Of a stretch of 64,000 nt of DNA, positions 48,171 through 59,961 are shown piece after piece. The notes below the pieces were generated by a model that worked only from the letters and a program-made list of their open reading frames with translations, was not told the origin of the DNA and made no database searches. Position 1 is the first letter of the stretch, and every line of letters begins with the position of its first letter. The stretch comes from Mustela lutreola. Lineage: Eukaryota; Chordata; Mammalia; Carnivora; Mustelidae. A program made the translations under genes and the position numbers. The stretch is taken from contig NC_081305.1 of the NCBI RefSeq assembly GCF_030435805.1, forward strand, positions 56,578,001 through 56,642,000, read 5' to 3'.

Positions 48171-48376
48171 GGGCGCCTGGGTGACTCAGTGGGTTAAGCC
48201 TCTGCCTTCGGCTCAGGTCATGATCTCAGGGTCCTGGGGTCGCATTGGGCGCATTGGGCGCTCTGCTCAGCAGGGAGCCTGCTTCCCTCTCTCTCTCTGC
48301 CTGCCTCTCTGCCTACTTGTGATCTCTCTGTCAAATAAATAAATGATATTTTTTTAACTAAAAAAAAAAAAAAAGA
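48171..48376 (+). mobile_element. Can-SINE with 9-bp internal duplication
   Basis: Head GGGCGCCTGGGTGACTCAGT. CGCATTGGG occurs twice in tandem at 48241-48258. AAGAAAGAGAAGGAA flanks both ends. Confidence 0.9.
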
Positions 48377-48975
48377 AGAAGAAAGAGAAGGAAGAAGTCC
48401 TGCCCTGTGTCTTCTAGGAATGGTGTTTCTGCAGGACAGACACACGATGAGATCCCACAGGCCTGAGGTCCCACAGTGTTTGGGGAGCTGCAGAAATAGC
48501 AGGAAGGCTGCTTGGTTTGGGTGAGCAATGGGGAAAGTCTGAGGTCAGATGAAACAGGGGCTTTGGCATTTTCCCCTAAGTTTCATGGATGCCATGGGGG
48601 ATACTCATCGCAGCAGCAGCACACCTTGCTGTAGCTACTATGTAGCGAGAATGGAGCGGGTGCAGAGCTGCCGAGCAGGGAGCCTGGTCAGGGAGCTGTG
48701 TGCTGTGCTGGGGGAATCATGGTGCTTGGATTAGAGAGAGAGCATCAGCAGAAGTAGGATGTGGCTGGGTCCAGGAAACTCTCAGCTCCACGAGAGCTAC
48801 CGATTAAAGGTAAGTTATCATTTGTTTGCCTATGGATATGACTCAACTTTTCTAGGAACTGATACAACTTTGCTTGTTACGTTGACTTTCAATTGATGCC
48901 CATCATCTCAGATTTTCCCATGGTTCAGACAAGCTGTAGCCAATGAGCTCATTTTGCACAGCTGAATCAGGCTGT

Positions 48976-49345
48976 TATGGGCTAAATTGTGGTTCCCAGC
49001 CCTGCAAATGTACACACAGATGCCCTAATTCCCAATGTGACTGAATCTGGGGGATAGAACCCATAGGGAGGTAATAAAGGTTAAAGTGAGGGGATAAATC
49101 TGGGACTTAAGCCAATAGGGCTTGTGTCCTTATGAGAAGAGACTCCAGAGATCTCTTTCTCTATATACAAGCATAGGGGAAGGGCCATTTACAAGTCACA
49201 AAGAGAGTCTTTACCCAGAAATCAAATCTGCCAGCACCTTGACCATGGACTTCTGGGCTCCAGAACTCTGAGAAAAGACATTTCTGTTGTCCAAACCACC
49301 CGGTCTGGAGTATGTTGTTACGGCAGCCCTTGCAAATTCATACAT
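48976..49345 (+). mobile_element. MaLR (MLT1-like) solo LTR, ancient
   Basis: It carries TTATGGGCTAAATTGTGGTT, CTTGTGTCCTTATGAGAAGA, CTTGACCATGGACTTCTGGG, CATTTCTGTTGTCCAAACCA and GGCAGCCCTTGCAAATTCAT in family order. It is diverged and appears to be a solo LTR. Confidence 0.7.
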
Positions 49346-50141
49346 GGGGTTTCAGGAAGATGTATGCATCTTACCTACAATGACTCAACTCTCAAACACA
49401 ACAGTGTCTGGAGAAGGGTAAAGGTCTATAGTGTACTCACTGTGGACTGGGTGGCTCTGAAACATGGTGGCTAACGTCCCCAACTACTAAGTGGGAAACC
49501 CAGAAGCTGAAAGTTAGTCTATGTGACATTAATGCCCATATATTTTCCACTGGGTCTAGAGCTGCCCTTACAAGGAGACCTGAGTCCAAACCCAGGGCCA
49601 CTTTTGCAGAAGAGAAAGAGACCCATGTAATCCTCTCTCTGCTAGAATCATGGGTAATTTCTCTCTTGGGTCTCCCTGTGATTCACATAAAAACTCTAGA
49701 CTCTAAGGTCACTTCTGCCCTTTGGTAGGTTTAGGACCTTAAGTGTTTGGGGGTTTTTTCCTTTCCTTTTTCTTTTTCTCATCTCAACTCTACAAGCATT
49801 GTTGGCTAGATACCACCTCTGATTCTGAAAAATATTTTATCACAGTTGGTTGAGTGCCTTGGGGCATAATGACGATTCAGTTGAGCAAGAAAGGAATAAT
49901 GGGTCCCCTCTGATGACCATGACAGCCCTTCGAGAGGGTAGGGTGTTCTGGGTCCTGCTCAGAGTGTCCTGGACATGCCTTTAGGGAGTGGTTCCAGGTG
50001 AACCTCCAGAAGGTTCCTCACCAACACTGCACATACTTACCACCACCTCTGATGACCTCATGAAGATTCAGGAATATAACTTTCCATGATCTTTGGGAGA
50101 AGTGATCATTAGAACCTAGAGCATTTTTCTAAATTTACCCA

Positions 50142-50300
50142 TGGGGCACCTGGGCAGCTCAATCGGTTGAGCGGCTGACTCAGTATCCACTCATGTCGTG
50201 ATCCCAAGGTCCTGGGATCAAGACCTGCATCAGGTTCCACTCTCTATGAAGAGTCTACATCAGGATTCTCTCTCTCTCTCATAAATAAATCTTTTTTTTA
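50142..50300 (+). mobile_element. Can-SINE, diverged
   Basis: Head TGGGGCACCTGGGCAGCTCA, ending ATAAATAAATCTTTTTTTTA. Confidence 0.85.
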
Positions 50301-50535
50301 AAGAAAAGAAACACTTTAAAAATAAATAAATAAAAATCAATAAAATTTGCCCCCCGAAAGGGAGAAATAAATCAAAGCCAAAGATGGTCTCTTCCCTGAC
50401 AGCAGAAACTCCCGTATCTGCCACAAACATTAACTGATTTAAATAAGAGGAATGGAGAACGGGTCTCACATTGCCACTGATTTTGTTTGTAGCATCCGAA
50501 ACAGTCATGGTTAGGGACTGGGAACAATGGTGTGA

Positions 50536-50670
50536 TGGAAAATGATTAACTCAAGAAAGAAAAAAGGAAAGGATGGAAGAAAGGAAGGAAGGAAGGAAGA
50601 GTGAGGAGGGAGGAGAACGGAGGGAGGGAGGAAGGGAAAGAAAAGGAAAGAAGAGAGGGAGGGAAAGAAT
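50536..50670. repeat. GGAA/GA-rich polypurine tract
   Basis: Purine-only text with GGAAGGAAGGAA units over about 130 bp, upstream of BSPH2. Confidence 0.85.
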
Positions 50671-51452
50671 ATTCACTGGGTTCTCCAATGGCATGTATGT
50701 AGTCCCAACATTTCAGAGATCTGGAGTACAGGCTCAGAGAACAAAAAGAACTCTTCAGAGCCACTCAGCTGGTTGCCTGGAGTGAACCTGTGCTCTGCCA
50801 CTTTGGCCTCAGTTTCCCCAGCTGTCAAGCCAGGGAAACTGGGACATGGAGCTGTGTGAGACTCCTCCCAGCCTGGGGCGGCGCTGTTGCTTCCCAGGAC
50901 TACCTACCGACTGACCTCTCTGGCTGCAGGAGAGGTCAGAGACTGTGTTCCGCTCCATCCCTTTTAGCAAAATAGCAAAAGGGGAAAAAGCAAACCCCAC
51001 ATGCTAGGTGGGGGACACGCAGCTTCTCCAGGCTTCGTGCCTTTATCAAAGTTTCTCCTGTTCCATTTTCTCATCTCTGTTTGGAAAAGGCAGATGTGGT
51101 TCTCACCAGTAGCCGGTCCCCCAGTGCTTACAAAGGGGCAGCAAGTGAGTGAAGTAACCATGGGAAGAACTTAGCTCAAACAGACGGACGCGCAAGGGTG
51201 AGGTGAGTGCCCTCCCTTCCCCACAGTCGGCCATGGTGATGCTTGTCTTGTTCCTCATCTTGGATTGCCCTAGGGGTCCACCAGGACACCCCCGCCCCCT
51301 TTACCGGTACTCACCTTTCCATCCCTCGCCTCTCGTGCAAAGTGTGCCGGCCTCTCCCCCCAGATCCCTCCAGAGGGGGAGGGGGTGACTGGGAGAGGGG
51401 TCTAACGTGGGCCACGCCCACACGTGGGAACTGGGTAAGCATCTGTCCTTTA

Positions 51453-51690
51453 TGTGGGGTCCCTGGGTGGCTCAGTCATTAAGCTTCTGGCTCTTGTTTT
51501 CGGCTCAGGTCAAGATCTCAGGGTCATGAGATCGATCCCTGCGCTAGGCTCCGGGCTCAGGCTCAGTGCTGAGTTGGTCTGAGATTCTCTCTCTCCCTCT
51601 GCTCCTCCCTTCCACTCCCGTGCCCTCGCTCCCTTGCTCTCGCTCTCTCTTTCCAAAGTAAACAGAAAAATAAAATCTTTAAAAAAAGAA
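51453..51690 (+). mobile_element. Can-SINE
   Basis: Head TGGGGTCCCTGGGTGGCTCA. It ends about 340 bp upstream of the BSPH2 TATA box. Confidence 0.88.
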
Positions 51691-52030
51691 AAACAGTAAT
51701 GAAGGGAATAAATGGTACAAAATGGATATGGAAAGATCAAGCAAGCTACGGAGCTGGAGCCGGAGTTCCCAAACTTAAGCATTGTGGCACTGGGGGGATA
51801 GGGGAGGGGATGGGGGGGGCGAAGGAGTTGCATTTCTGACTCGTGTGCAGGTGAGGAGGCTGGAACCGGTGCAGGGAGCCCACTCTCAGCACGTGCATTC
51901 TCAGGGGGATGTTGCTGATTCTTCTATGCACCCCCCACCCCGAGTTAGGGCGCTGAGAGCCTGCTGTGGAGTCAGTCCGGGTGCCCTGTGCCGGGAGAGC
52001 AGCTCCCGTGGGAGGGGCAGACGCTGAGAG

Positions 52031-52036
52031 TATAAA
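52031..52036 (+). promoter_or_regulatory. BSPH2: BSPH2 TATA box
   Basis: TATAAA lies 57 nt before the BSPH2 start codon, matching the BSPH1 layout and supporting the exon 1 choice. Confidence 0.7.
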
Positions 52037-52087
52037 CCAGAGGTGACACTGGCTCTGAGGCAGGCCGTCTACAGGTGCACGAAGGTG

Positions 52088-52145
52088 ATGAGGAGTCCAG
52101 TGAGCTGGCTACCCCTGGCTGTCTGTGTGGGTGGGCTGAAAGCAG
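52088..52145 (+). CDS. BSPH2: BSPH2 exon 1 (start and signal peptide)
   Basis: ATG at 52088 opens 19 codons and a split G before donor GTGGGT. The encoded N-terminus is hydrophobic (SWLPLAVCVGGL). The choice rests on phase 1, the TATA box 57 nt upstream and the fit of the splice product A-E-L-I-T-H-L to mouse A-E-L-I-S-H-L. It is the least certain coding exon of this gene. Confidence 0.8.
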
Positions 52146-55100
52146 GTGGGTGAAGGAGGGAGCAGGGGTCACGCAGGAAGGGGAGACCCCCTGGGATGCA
52201 ACGGTTGCGGTAAGCAGGGCAGGAACCGGATTCCACTGGGGTCTTTGACCTACAGCATTAACAGCTGGTGCAAAATAAAGGGTGAGGGGGCTCCGCTTGT
52301 ATCAAGTGTCTGAGATTGTCAGACTCCCAGAAACACCGTGCGGAGGGGTGCACGCCAAGGCTGGGGAGAAGGGAGCCCGGGAGCTTGCTGTTCCGTGGGT
52401 GTAGGCTGAGGACCGTCTGCCCGCTGTTGGCAGGACTGTAATGCGGACTGAAACCTGTGTTAAGAAGGGAGATCTGCCGCAGAATGTTCTTACCACAACT
52501 TAAAAACAAAAATAAACAGAAATAAGAGAAAGAGGACACTTAACACGTGCTGCTTTGCAAAGTTCTCTTTCACGATCTCCCTTTTATCACTCAGTTGCTG
52601 TTTGAACCGTATAAATTGCCTCCCCAGGAAACAGATCAATTCAGTAGAGAGCAAGTGGTCTTTATCTCAGGTCGCCGTCGCCGGAGTAAGGATTAAAACC
52701 CTGGACGAGCCCTGCCTGCACCACGCCGGAGGGGTCCGCGTTGGTTCCCACTCCCACCACCCCCCACCCGGCCCAGCTCCGGAGCCGTGGAGACTGCGCA
52801 TGCGCGGGGCACCCCGGGCTGCCCAAGCCCAGGGTGCTGGAATCTGCTCCAGGGTTTGGACTCTGGTTGAGAGATCTGGGGGGCTGGTTCAGAGAAGCCG
52901 GGGCTGACTCCGTTGAATGCTGCGGGGGAGCGGGGATTCTGTCTGGGTGTCGGCAAACCCTCCGGGAGGGGGAAGACAGAACAGCTCGAGGAGGAAGATT
53001 TGGTCAGTAGGTCAAGAAGCAGCAGCCACCCAGGGCACAGGCGTGGTTGGTAATCTGTGGCACAGGGAGCGGTGGAGGACCAGGGTTTCGGTGTCGGGCG
53101 TCGGGCGGCTGTGTTTTTCCCTTTCTCAAAACACAGGGGACACACTGTAGGTCCTCAGTCAGTATCTGTGGTCCTCAGTCAGCATCATTAGCTGGAGGCG
53201 GACCAGGAGGACCCGGTGGGAGGGGTCAAAACCATTTATCAAATGGTAAAAAGTAGTCATGTTTGGCCGGAGGCGCAGTGTGATAGTGACCTAAAAGCAC
53301 AGTGACAGATGATCTGTAAGGATCTGGTGGGGTTCCGCCATATCAGTAGATGGGAATGGCAAGGACCTTTTCTGGGGGAACCGGCGTCTGCAAGAAATAG
53401 CCCGTTCCTTGGAACCAGAAGACCGAGGTGGTCAGGAGCCCAGGCCGCTCGCATTTTTGACTGTGGCCAATGTTTGGATGAAAGTGTCTCTCTGCTCTTT
53501 CACGTGTAAAATGAGAAGGCTGTGGGGATTACAGACCGCAGGGATGAGACATGGGCGAACATTAGTGGTTCTGTGGCAAGCCGAGAGCACTGCGACAAAC
53601 AAAGCAGAAACTTCAGCACCCATGGTTTTATGCTAAAAGTATCCTAACTCACCACCAGCATCCAGAGTGGGGGCTCAGCTTTGTGGCAGCTCCCAGCAGG
53701 GTTTCAGGGACAGAAACAACACCCCCCAGAGGCAGGATCATTTTAAAGGCTCGGTTTCTGGAGCGCCTACCTATTCAGTTTTACGGCTTTGACAGTGATT
53801 TCCCTCTCTACACTTCCATTTGTGTACCTACAAAATGGATGTCATTGTCAATATGTAACCAAGAAATGTAATATATAATAATAATCCCAATCTTTCAGGG
53901 GCCGTGCAAGCAACCAGTGTTAAGTAGATAATTGGCATAAGGCACTAAATACGAAGGTGGACACCTAGAAAACTACCCCAGTGACTATTTATTTAACCAT
54001 GCCTTCAAAATCGTTGATACGTTAGTTTCTTTCTGAAGAGCAGGGCTGCGATCACCTAACATTGGTGCCAGACAGCAACTCCTGAGTTAGAGTCTCATGT
54101 GAACCTACAAATGAGCATTGTTGTATCAGAGACAAAGTCAGGTTCATGGATTGCACAGGTAAGTCACTTGCCTGCACAGGTCATTTGCACTTGGCAATTC
54201 CAAGATGGCATCAATATCATGGTCAGAATACAGCCTCTGAAGTCAGACGTCTTGACTTTGGACCTGGTTCCTACCAGTTGGTGGTCATGTGACTCTCTCT
54301 GTTCCTATTTTCTCATCTGTAAACTTTCGGGGGAATGAGGAGGAAGAGAGAGCTCCAAATGAGAAGCTCTCCAAGGGCTTTTTTAGGTCAACTGAGGAGA
54401 ACAGCTGGAACATGGCAACAGCGCAGCAGACATTAGTCAATGTTATTGGGTAACAAACCTTTGTATTTCTCTTCTAGTCTTTAGCAAGGTCTAACCTGGC
54501 TTTTATGGTCTAACCTTACTCCCCACAATGGACTCAGGGATGATACAAGAGCAAAATTTTCCAAGAAGTGAAACACTACAGAACAAAATCACCATTGAGG
54601 GCACACTGAGCAAACAGGTTGTTTTCCTGAAACGTTGACATGTGGGCAAAAGCTAGAACGTTTCCTCCAACCTTCAGACTTGTGGAATTTCAACCAATGA
54701 TTGGGTGACACTAGACTTCCTCGAACTTACTCCAAGAAAGACCGTGGGGACAGTCAGAGCTCACACCTGAGTTAAGTTAAGGGGCTTTCTTGGATGGATG
54801 TGAGACATCTCCTCAGTTGACCTAAAACAACCCTCGGAGAGTGGCTACATGTACTTCAAGGTATTTTAATAGTCAGTAGTCGGGCACCTGTTTGACCCAG
54901 TGGGTTAAGCAGCTCAGGTCATGATCCTAGAGTCCAGGATCCAGTCCCAAATTAGGTTCCCCACTCGGCAGGGGGTCTGCTTCTCCCTCTGACCTTCCCC
55001 ACTCTCTTAGTCTCTCTGAAATAAATCATAATAATAACAATAATATAAAAAATAAAATCTCTAATAGTCATTAGTCTAGGAATGGAGTATTTTAGGAGCT

Positions 55101-58100
55101 GGGTCTAAATTTTATTCATTTCTTTTCACTTTCAGAATTGATTACCCATTTGCACCCGCCGGTTCTAGGTAAGAAGACATCTCTTCATTTGTTAGTGTCT
55201 CAAATGTTAGCCTCACCCACAAAACAATGTCATGATCTTGGAGATCCTTGTACTTCCCACCATTTTGCTCTTCTGTTATTCTTCCAGCTGTAAAGGTCCT
55301 CCCTGGTCATGACAGCCAAATCCCAGATTGATAAAATTCACCCATTTTAAGTGTACCATTCAATGATTTTTTAGTAAATCTACAGAGGCATATAAACATC
55401 ACCACAATCCAGTTCTAGAACATGTTCGTCACCCCCAAGAAGACCTCTCGTATCCATTTGCCGTCACCTGCCTCCAAATTCCCATCCCCAGGCACAGGCA
55501 ACCACCAGTCTCCTTCCCGTCTCTAGAGATTGGTCATTTGTGGACATTTCATATAAATGGAAGCCTACATGTGATCTTCTGCATCTGCTTTTTAAGTTAG
55601 AAAGTGAGTCATGGAACTCTTAACTGCTCACGTTAGCTAACGTTGTCTCAGGGTCTCAGTTTTTGAAAGAAGTGGCCCATTTCCACCTGTGCATGACTGG
55701 TACTCAGTTTTAACCTACACACATGAAATTGGGGGTTTGGGGAGAGAAATGCAGAGGTGGGAACACTTTGTGGGGTAGTCAAGCCAGGGAAAGGGACATT
55801 TGAGTCAGAAAAAATTGGTTGGTTTCTTAATTGCTTCAGTGACCAATTACTTGTTTGAGGGTTGAACTAACGTATCCTCTTGGCTTTTGAGTCAGAAGGA
55901 AGCTGTTTTCAGGGCAGTTGGCAGGCAGCAGCGTCTCTGGGTGTAGGGATCGCATGCTGAGGACCAAAGCTGACCTTTGCAGGAGTTTCATGACAATACC
56001 CAGTTCACAGGACTGATGTGGGGATATCATCGCGTGCATTATTGCTTGTAAACTATGTCCAATCCGTCTAGCAGAGAGTAAGCTATATTCTGTAACTACA
56101 TAATAATAACTAAATAATCATAAGCATAACAATTACTAATGGTATACAAATTGTTAAATGATTTAAATATTAAATGATAAATTTCACAATGACAAATAAC
56201 ATGGTTAAATATTAACATAATAAAGGTGCTAATATAATTGTTAATAAATAACATATTATTAAATAGTAAATCTAAATAACATATAGCAATATAAGTAGCA
56301 TATAGCAATATATATATATATTATAACATATATATAATATATATAATGAAAATATAAATAACATATAGCAAATATAAACAACATATAGCAATAAATTAAT
56401 CTGGGTCAAAATTACTTCAGGCTTATGAAGGGTCAACCAATATTTATTCATTAAGTCTCTATCATGTGCCAGTCCCTATCAGTTGATATCGGGTCTAGCT
56501 TTGGATAAGATACATGGGGTCATTTCTGACAAATGAGAAAGACTCTGAACAATTCATTATGCATTAAATAATTAAAAGGAATGGGAACCTGTATGAGAGT
56601 GCAATACAAGTGGATCTAGCGCAGTCTGGATTTTCCAGAAGGTTCCATGGAGATTCACATCTAGGCTGAACCTAAGAAGAGGGTTAAACAGGCAAAGGGT
56701 GTGTGGTTTTCCTGCCAAGCAGAGAAAGTCTTCGGTAAATCCCCAAGGCAAGAAAGATGGCGGCACCCTCAGGACACCTAACAAGGGGTGAGCAGAGAGA
56801 ACACAGGAAGGAAAGTCCAAGGTGAGGCTTCAAGTCCAAGAGCGAGCAGAGTATTGTGAGCCATTTCAATGCTGCTTCTGATTCTAAGAGCCATTTGGTG
56901 TTAATAGGTTGTTAATTGGCTGGTCTTTGCGAATGGACTTTCTCTCCGCAGTGTGGAGATGGATGGAACAAATAGGTTGGAAGCTTCCAGAAATAAGTTA
57001 TTGTCATGGTCAAGGCAAGATGCAACGCTACGGTAGTGATGAAAGTGCAGAGAGAATAGCTTCGCGAGATACGTGGGAGCCAATTCTGGCAAGCTAACAG
57101 TTTTACTTTTCTGAGAGAGAGGGAGAAAGGAGACTATGAGAAAGACTCCAGAATTTCGGCTTAGGAAATGAAGTGTGGGTCCTCTGCTCATGGGTATTTT
57201 GTGCCACGCACAGGGAAGACAAGTAGGAGAGACCAGCCCCATGCAGACACAGGGCAGCGGGTGGGCGAGTGTAGTGCGGATCGTTGGGATGGACGTTAGA
57301 AAGTTAGTTCCCCTTGCAAGCTTGCCCCACACCGGCATGTTTCTTTTCTTCCAGAGTTTGTTAACAGTACGTGTGTCTTTCCATTTATGTATGGCGACTC
57401 CATGTACTACAACTGCATCTCCCTCCACAGCGATTATGACTGGTGCTCACTCGACAAGAAATTCCAAGGCAGATGGCGGTACTGCACGGGGAAAGGTGAG
57501 CGTCGCTATGACGGGCTGTCTTGGATGCCAGGGATCCAAGATTCGACTGATAGGAGCTGACTGTGTGATTTTGATGTTGGGTAAACCCGAGTCCGAATGA
57601 CTGTTCTCTTGTGTTGACCACTTTGAAAAGAGCTGGGTGTGGGAGACAAAGCACGGGTTTTGAGTTTAGTGATGGTTGATCCCAAAATTTGCCATGTTCA
57701 TACTTCCGCTTCTGCTCCTTCCTTTCTCTGCAGATCCCCCCAAGTGTGCCTTCCCCTTCCTCTACAGAAAAAAGCTCTTTTATGAATGCACCAAGAATGG
57801 CTATGTTTTGAATCGGAGTTGGTGCTCATTGACAAAAAATTATAACCAAGATGGGAAATGGAAGCAGTGCTCTCCTTTTGGGTGAGTTGGCTGGTTAAGA
57901 AGGCTGTGTGTGTGTGTGTGTGTGTGTGTGTTGTGTTGGGGGGAATCTCTTAAAGTGGGGAACTTTCTAGGTTAATGAAAAGGGAAGGTTGAGGTTTACA
58001 TTACCCAGTAATGGATGAGATTGGGGCTCAGCAAACATTTCCAGTAAAAGGCCCATTCATAAGTATTTTAGACTTCGCAGGTTTTATGGTCTCTCACATA

Positions 58101-59961
58101 CTCAACTCTACCCAGTAGCACAAAAGTAGCCACAGGCAATAAAAAACAAATGAACGTGGCTGTTCCAATAAAACTTTATTTATAGACCCTGAAATTTGAA
58201 TCTCATATAATTTTCAGGGGTCGCAAAGTTTCAATCACCTTTTGACTTCCATTTTTAGCTAAAATTCACTTAAAAATAAGAAAACCAATAGCTCATGGGT
58301 CATAAAAACAGTCCGTTGAATTTGGCCTCTGGGCTCTAGCTTGCTGGTCCCTGGATTGAGCAACCTGTCCTTGACCCTGTGAGGACAAAAAAATGAGGCT
58401 AGTTTCCATTAAAAAGAAAACACGAGGAGAAGAGCCTGGTCGACAGACCACAGAGAGCTCACTCATCTCCATGCTCTTAAATTACAGTGAGGATTTTTAC
58501 TGAGTGTAAAAGAGTGTCTTAGTCAACCTTCACGATGACCTCAGGGAGTGATTACAGACATGTGTTTATGCCCACAGAGAAATGAGGAAACAAGGCTCAA
58601 AGGAATAGATTATACCCAAACTCAGTGTTAAATCCCATCATCTTTTTTTTTTATATAGTTTATTTATTTATTTGACAGACAGAGATCACAAGTAGTCAGA
58701 GAGGCAGGCAGAGAGAGAGAAGGAAGCAGGCTCCCCACTGAGCAGAGAGCCCGACGCGGGACTCGATCCCAGGACCCTGAGATCACGACCTGAGCCGAAG
58801 GCAGCGGCTTAACCCACTGAGCCACCCAGGCGCCCCTAAATCCCATCATCTTAATGAGGCTTTGTGCAAGCCACTTACTAGCTGTTCCCATTAAATGAGC
58901 CCCTACGATAGGCTCAGTTATGAACTTTCCACTCATTACCTCTCTCCCCACCAAAATTGCCTTTTTATGGATCTGGAAACAGACATCGAGAATATGCCCA
59001 TCGAGATCATGACCTGAGCTGAAGGCTTAACCAACTGAGCCACCCAAGCACCCTGACTTTTATTTTTTAAATTCCGATTTTGATTTACACAAGTGATGCA
59101 TGAACTCTTGCTCACTTCAACATTGAGGCAGCACGTGAATATGGGTAAAACGTTACCCCTTCCCTGTCCCACTCACATCCCTCTGTTTCCTACTCTCTTC
59201 CATGGCAGAAAATCCAACCAACCGCTCAGGACATGCTCTTCTGGGTTTATTCTAGGCATTTACACAAAGATAACAATTTCAAGGTCCTTTAAAACATGAA
59301 TGAGTAATACTGTTTCTTTTGTTCTGTGACTTGATACTTGATCTTCATTTAAATATACACATTATGGTGATTTTTCCACCTGAATTCATAAAACTACCTC
59401 CCTTTTCTTCATGCTTTCACCAAATTTCAAAATACAGATATACTATTCTATGAGAGTATAACTTGTTTGTCTTCAATGGTTACCTTCCACATTGCTTTTT
59501 AAGTGAGTGTGCGAGGGTTGGCTTTTTAAAAGTTATTAGTAGACTAACTGAGCGGAATCACAAGGTCAAAGGGTATGTACATCTCGAGGGTCTGTGTTAC
59601 ATTTGGGGTTATTCCAATTTATCCTCTGTCAACATTACAGGACTGCCTGTTTTTAACTTTCTTACCACTGAAAATAACCAATTTAGTGAATCTGTTCAAA
59701 TAAAACTGTGATTTGTGTTAAATAATCAAGAAACTAAAATGATCAATAGTGGCATACTGAACTTCGAAGGGAGAGAGAAAGTCTTAAGCCTTCCTATGGC
59801 CACTGATTTACAACACATCTCTCTTTCTCCTGTTCTACTTATTCATGCTAGTTAGTTCTGGGTAGACCAGATCTCCCATCAGAGAGGCACCTGATCATTC
59901 TGTCTTGAAGGGTGATAAACTGATACTATCCAAACCTCTGTTTTTCTTCCACAGTCTCTAA
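52088..59961 (+). CDS. BSPH2: Binder of sperm protein homolog 2, whole spliced CDS
   Basis: The CDS joins 52088-52145, 55136-55168, 57355-57495, 57734-57881 and 59955-59961 (387 nt, 128 codons plus TAA). The signal peptide is MRSPVSWLPLAVCVGGLKA, followed by the linker ELITHLHPPVL and two Fn2 domains. I identify it from remembered mouse BSPH2: both share an ELI-x-HLHPP linker directly after the signal region, CISLHSDYDWCSLD, FQGRWRYCT, LNRSWCSLT and NYNQDGKWKQCSP. The role is that of BSPH1: sperm membrane binding and capacitation. An N-S-T and an N-R-S sequon are present. It lies in tandem about 10 kb downstream of BSPH1 and has a TATA box and poly(A) signal. Human appears to lack a coding copy. 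No disabling change was seen. Confidence 0.9.
54225..54345 (+). repeat. MIR relic in BSPH2 intron 1
   Basis: CAGCCTCTGAAGTCAGACGT and TTTTCTCATCTGTAAACTTT match MIR. Confidence 0.55.
54882..55065 (+). mobile_element. Can-SINE ending about 70 bp before BSPH2 exon 2
   Basis: Head CGGGCACCTGTTTGACCCAG. TAATAGTCA(G/T)TAGTC flanks both ends. Confidence 0.88.
55136..55168 (+). CDS. BSPH2: BSPH2 exon 2, 33-nt linker exon
   Basis: Acceptor TTTTCACTTTCAG and donor GTAAGA flank 33 nt that read ELITHLHPPVL in phase 1. It corresponds in position and sequence to BSPH1 exon 3 ([10 protein letters not shown]). I found no counterpart of the BSPH1 21-nt exon. Confidence 0.9.
55325..55605 (-). mobile_element. 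L1M fragment, minus strand, in BSPH2 intron 2
   Basis: The stretch from AAAATTCACCCATTTTAAGT through CATCACCACAATCCAGTTCT to CATTTCATATAAATGGAAGC is a common antisense L1M segment. Confidence 0.65.
56100..56400. repeat. AT-rich tract with recurring AACATATAGCAATAT units
   Basis: ATAACATATAGCAA recurs at about 56277, 56356 and 56378, with an AT dinucleotide stretch at 56308-56344. In BSPH2 intron 2. Confidence 0.75.
57355..57495 (+). CDS. BSPH2: BSPH2 exon 3 (Fn2 domain 1)
   Basis: Acceptor TTTCTTTTCTTCCAG and donor GTGAGC flank 141 nt. The reading is EFVNSTCVFPFMYGD, MYYNCISLHSDYDWCSLD and KFQGRWRYC, a full Fn2 domain with an N-S-T sequon. Confidence 0.95.
57734..57881 (+). CDS. BSPH2: BSPH2 exon 4 (Fn2 domain 2)
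   Basis: The acceptor TTTCTCTGCAG precedes KCAFPFLYRKKLFYECTK, VLNRSWCSLTKNYNQ and DGKWKQCSPF. The donor GTGAGT starts at 57882. Unspliced reading continues one codon, GGG, into TGA at 57883-57885, so the stop lies inside the donor site. Confidence 0.94.
57906..57931. repeat. (TG)n microsatellite in BSPH2 intron 4
   Basis: About 13 TG units, starting 24 bp after the donor of exon 4. Confidence 0.9.
58490..58625 (-). repeat. MIR relic, minus strand, in BSPH2 intron 4
   Basis: CCACAGAGAAATGAGGAAAC and AAGGCTCAAAGGAATAGATT resemble the complement of MIR. Confidence 0.5.
58643..58836 (-). mobile_element. Can-SINE in BSPH2 intron 4
   Basis: Head GAGCCACCCAGGCGCCCC. TAAATCCCATCATCTT flanks both ends. 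Confidence 0.93.
59003..59053 (-). mobile_element. Can-SINE head fragment
   Basis: Only about 50 bp of the head remain (GAGATCATGACCTGAGCTGA, GAGCCACCCAAGCACCCC), with no tail. Confidence 0.65.

Larger units (their letters stand above)
41660..52020. other. Intergenic region between BSPH1 and BSPH2
   Basis: It consists of L1 pieces, SINEs, MIRs, a MaLR LTR and unique text. No further Fn2 exon was found on either strand. A BSPH1 3' UTR exon may be hidden here. Confidence 0.6.

Noticed and set aside
52600-53500. GC-rich open frames downstream of BSPH2 exon 1
   Set aside because: They lie in BSPH2 intron 1, overlap each other on both strands and show no family motif or splice-site support.
53885-53925. 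CAATCTTTCAG at 53889-53899 considered as the acceptor of an additional BSPH2 micro-exon
   Set aside because: No good donor follows in phase 1, and the direct join of exon 1 to 55136 already matches mouse BSPH2.
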